Positions 5,320 through 5,541 of a DNA stretch of 5,541 nt are shown here, in pieces. Every line of letters starts with the position of its first letter. Position 1 is the stretch's first letter. Below the pieces are notes generated by a model. It had not been told where the DNA came from. It worked only from the letters and a program-made list of their open reading frames with translations, and did no database searches. A program made the translations under genes and the position numbers. Source of the stretch: Legionellales bacterium (GTDB lineage: Bacteria > Pseudomonadota > Gammaproteobacteria > Berkiellales > Berkiellaceae); NCBI GenBank assembly GCA_023266435.1, contig JAHFQF010000156.1, forward strand, positions 1 to 5,541. Direction: 5' to 3'.

Positions 5320-5541
5320 ATGGTAGCCAAAGTTAAAGCAAAGAAGACTGTAAAGAAGGCCGCAGCCAAACCAGCAGCAGCCAAGAAACCCGTCGCAAAG
5401 AAAAAGGTAGCTGCTAAGAAGCCTGCTGCTAAAAAGAAAGTAGCAAAGAAGAAAGTTGCTGCTAAGAAGCCAGAGGCTGCAAAACCTGTTGCTGCGCCAA
5501 AAAAGAAAGCAGTGAAAAGAAAACCAGCTGCTAAAAAGACA
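5320..5541 (+). CDS. Histone H1-like Lys/Ala/Pro-rich DNA-binding protein (3'-truncated)
   Basis: The frame opens with ATG after a strong ribosome site and stays open for 74 codons to the window edge, so the C terminus is missing. The composition is almost only Lys, Ala, Val and Pro, in degenerate repeats of the KKxVAAKKPAA type (for example VAKKKVAAKKPAAKKKVAKK at about 25-44). One acidic residue (E52) and one Arg (R67) are visible. This is the hallmark of bacterial H1-like proteins such as chlamydial Hc1/Hc2, Coxiella Hq1, Bordetella BpH1 and the tail of Pseudomonas AlgP. These bind DNA through a disordered basic chain and compact the nucleoid. No globular domain precedes the repeats, so it is more like Hc2/BpH1 than AlgP. 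It is preceded by A-tract DNA and a candidate operator. In chlamydiae and Coxiella such proteins mark developmental condensation; that role here is inference. Confidence 0.85.
   Translation, partial: MVAKVKAKKTVKKAAAKPAAAKKPVAKKKVAAKKPAAKKKVAKKKVAAKKPEAAKPVAAPKKKAVKRKPAAKKT

Noticed and set aside
5243..5326. A 27-codon reading frame (MTLNLYRDVLCFQCPERS...) overlapping the H1-like start
   Set aside because: Its ATG lies upstream of the predicted transcript start, it has no good ribosome site, and it would compete with the strong site of the real gene.
5106..5384. A 92-residue minus-strand frame opposite the H1-like gene
   Set aside because: It is the antisense of a Lys/Ala-rich repeat (giving Ala/Phe/Leu) plus AT-rich DNA, with no ribosome site or family likeness.

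Overview
The window reads as chromosomal DNA from a gammaproteobacterium of moderate to low GC. Adenylate kinase has the Gram-negative-type LID, there is an outer-membrane beta-barrel protein, and a histone H1-like Lys/Ala/Pro-rich protein begins at the right edge. H1-like proteins, an aminoacyl-tRNA deacylase/HDOD fusion and dispersed palindromic repeats would suit a host-associated lineage such as the Legionellales/Coxiella group. That placement is inference from gene content, not a measured relationship.

Left part (1-2195): an unrecognised, hydrophilic protein runs in from the left edge on the + strand. It ends in a TTAA that is also the end of a convergent gene for a secreted beta-barrel outer-membrane protein. 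That gene lies 17 bp behind a LOG-family nucleotide phosphoribohydrolase gene on the - strand, and the two probably share the promoter at 2228-2255.

Middle part (2196-4136): a divergent intergenic region carries a palindromic dispersed repeat and a short tandem duplication. A 474-residue protein follows, joining a YbaK/ProX-type editing domain to a degenerate HDOD domain. The next intergenic region holds a nested inverted-repeat element and two candidate promoters for adk.

Right part (4137-5541): adk encodes a complete 220-residue adenylate kinase. About 520 bp without a convincing gene follow. This stretch has a weak hairpin after adk, then A-tract-rich DNA likely to be curved, then a candidate operator and extended -10 promoter. 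These lead into the H1-like gene, which is cut off by the window edge after 74 codons.

The genes do not form one pathway. They look like separate small transcription units: LOG-OMP, deacylase-HDOD, adk and the H1-like gene. No clear undescribed multi-gene system is visible. The most interesting points are the fusion protein with substituted catalytic positions, the A-tract region before a nucleoid-protein gene, and the repeats lying at promoters.
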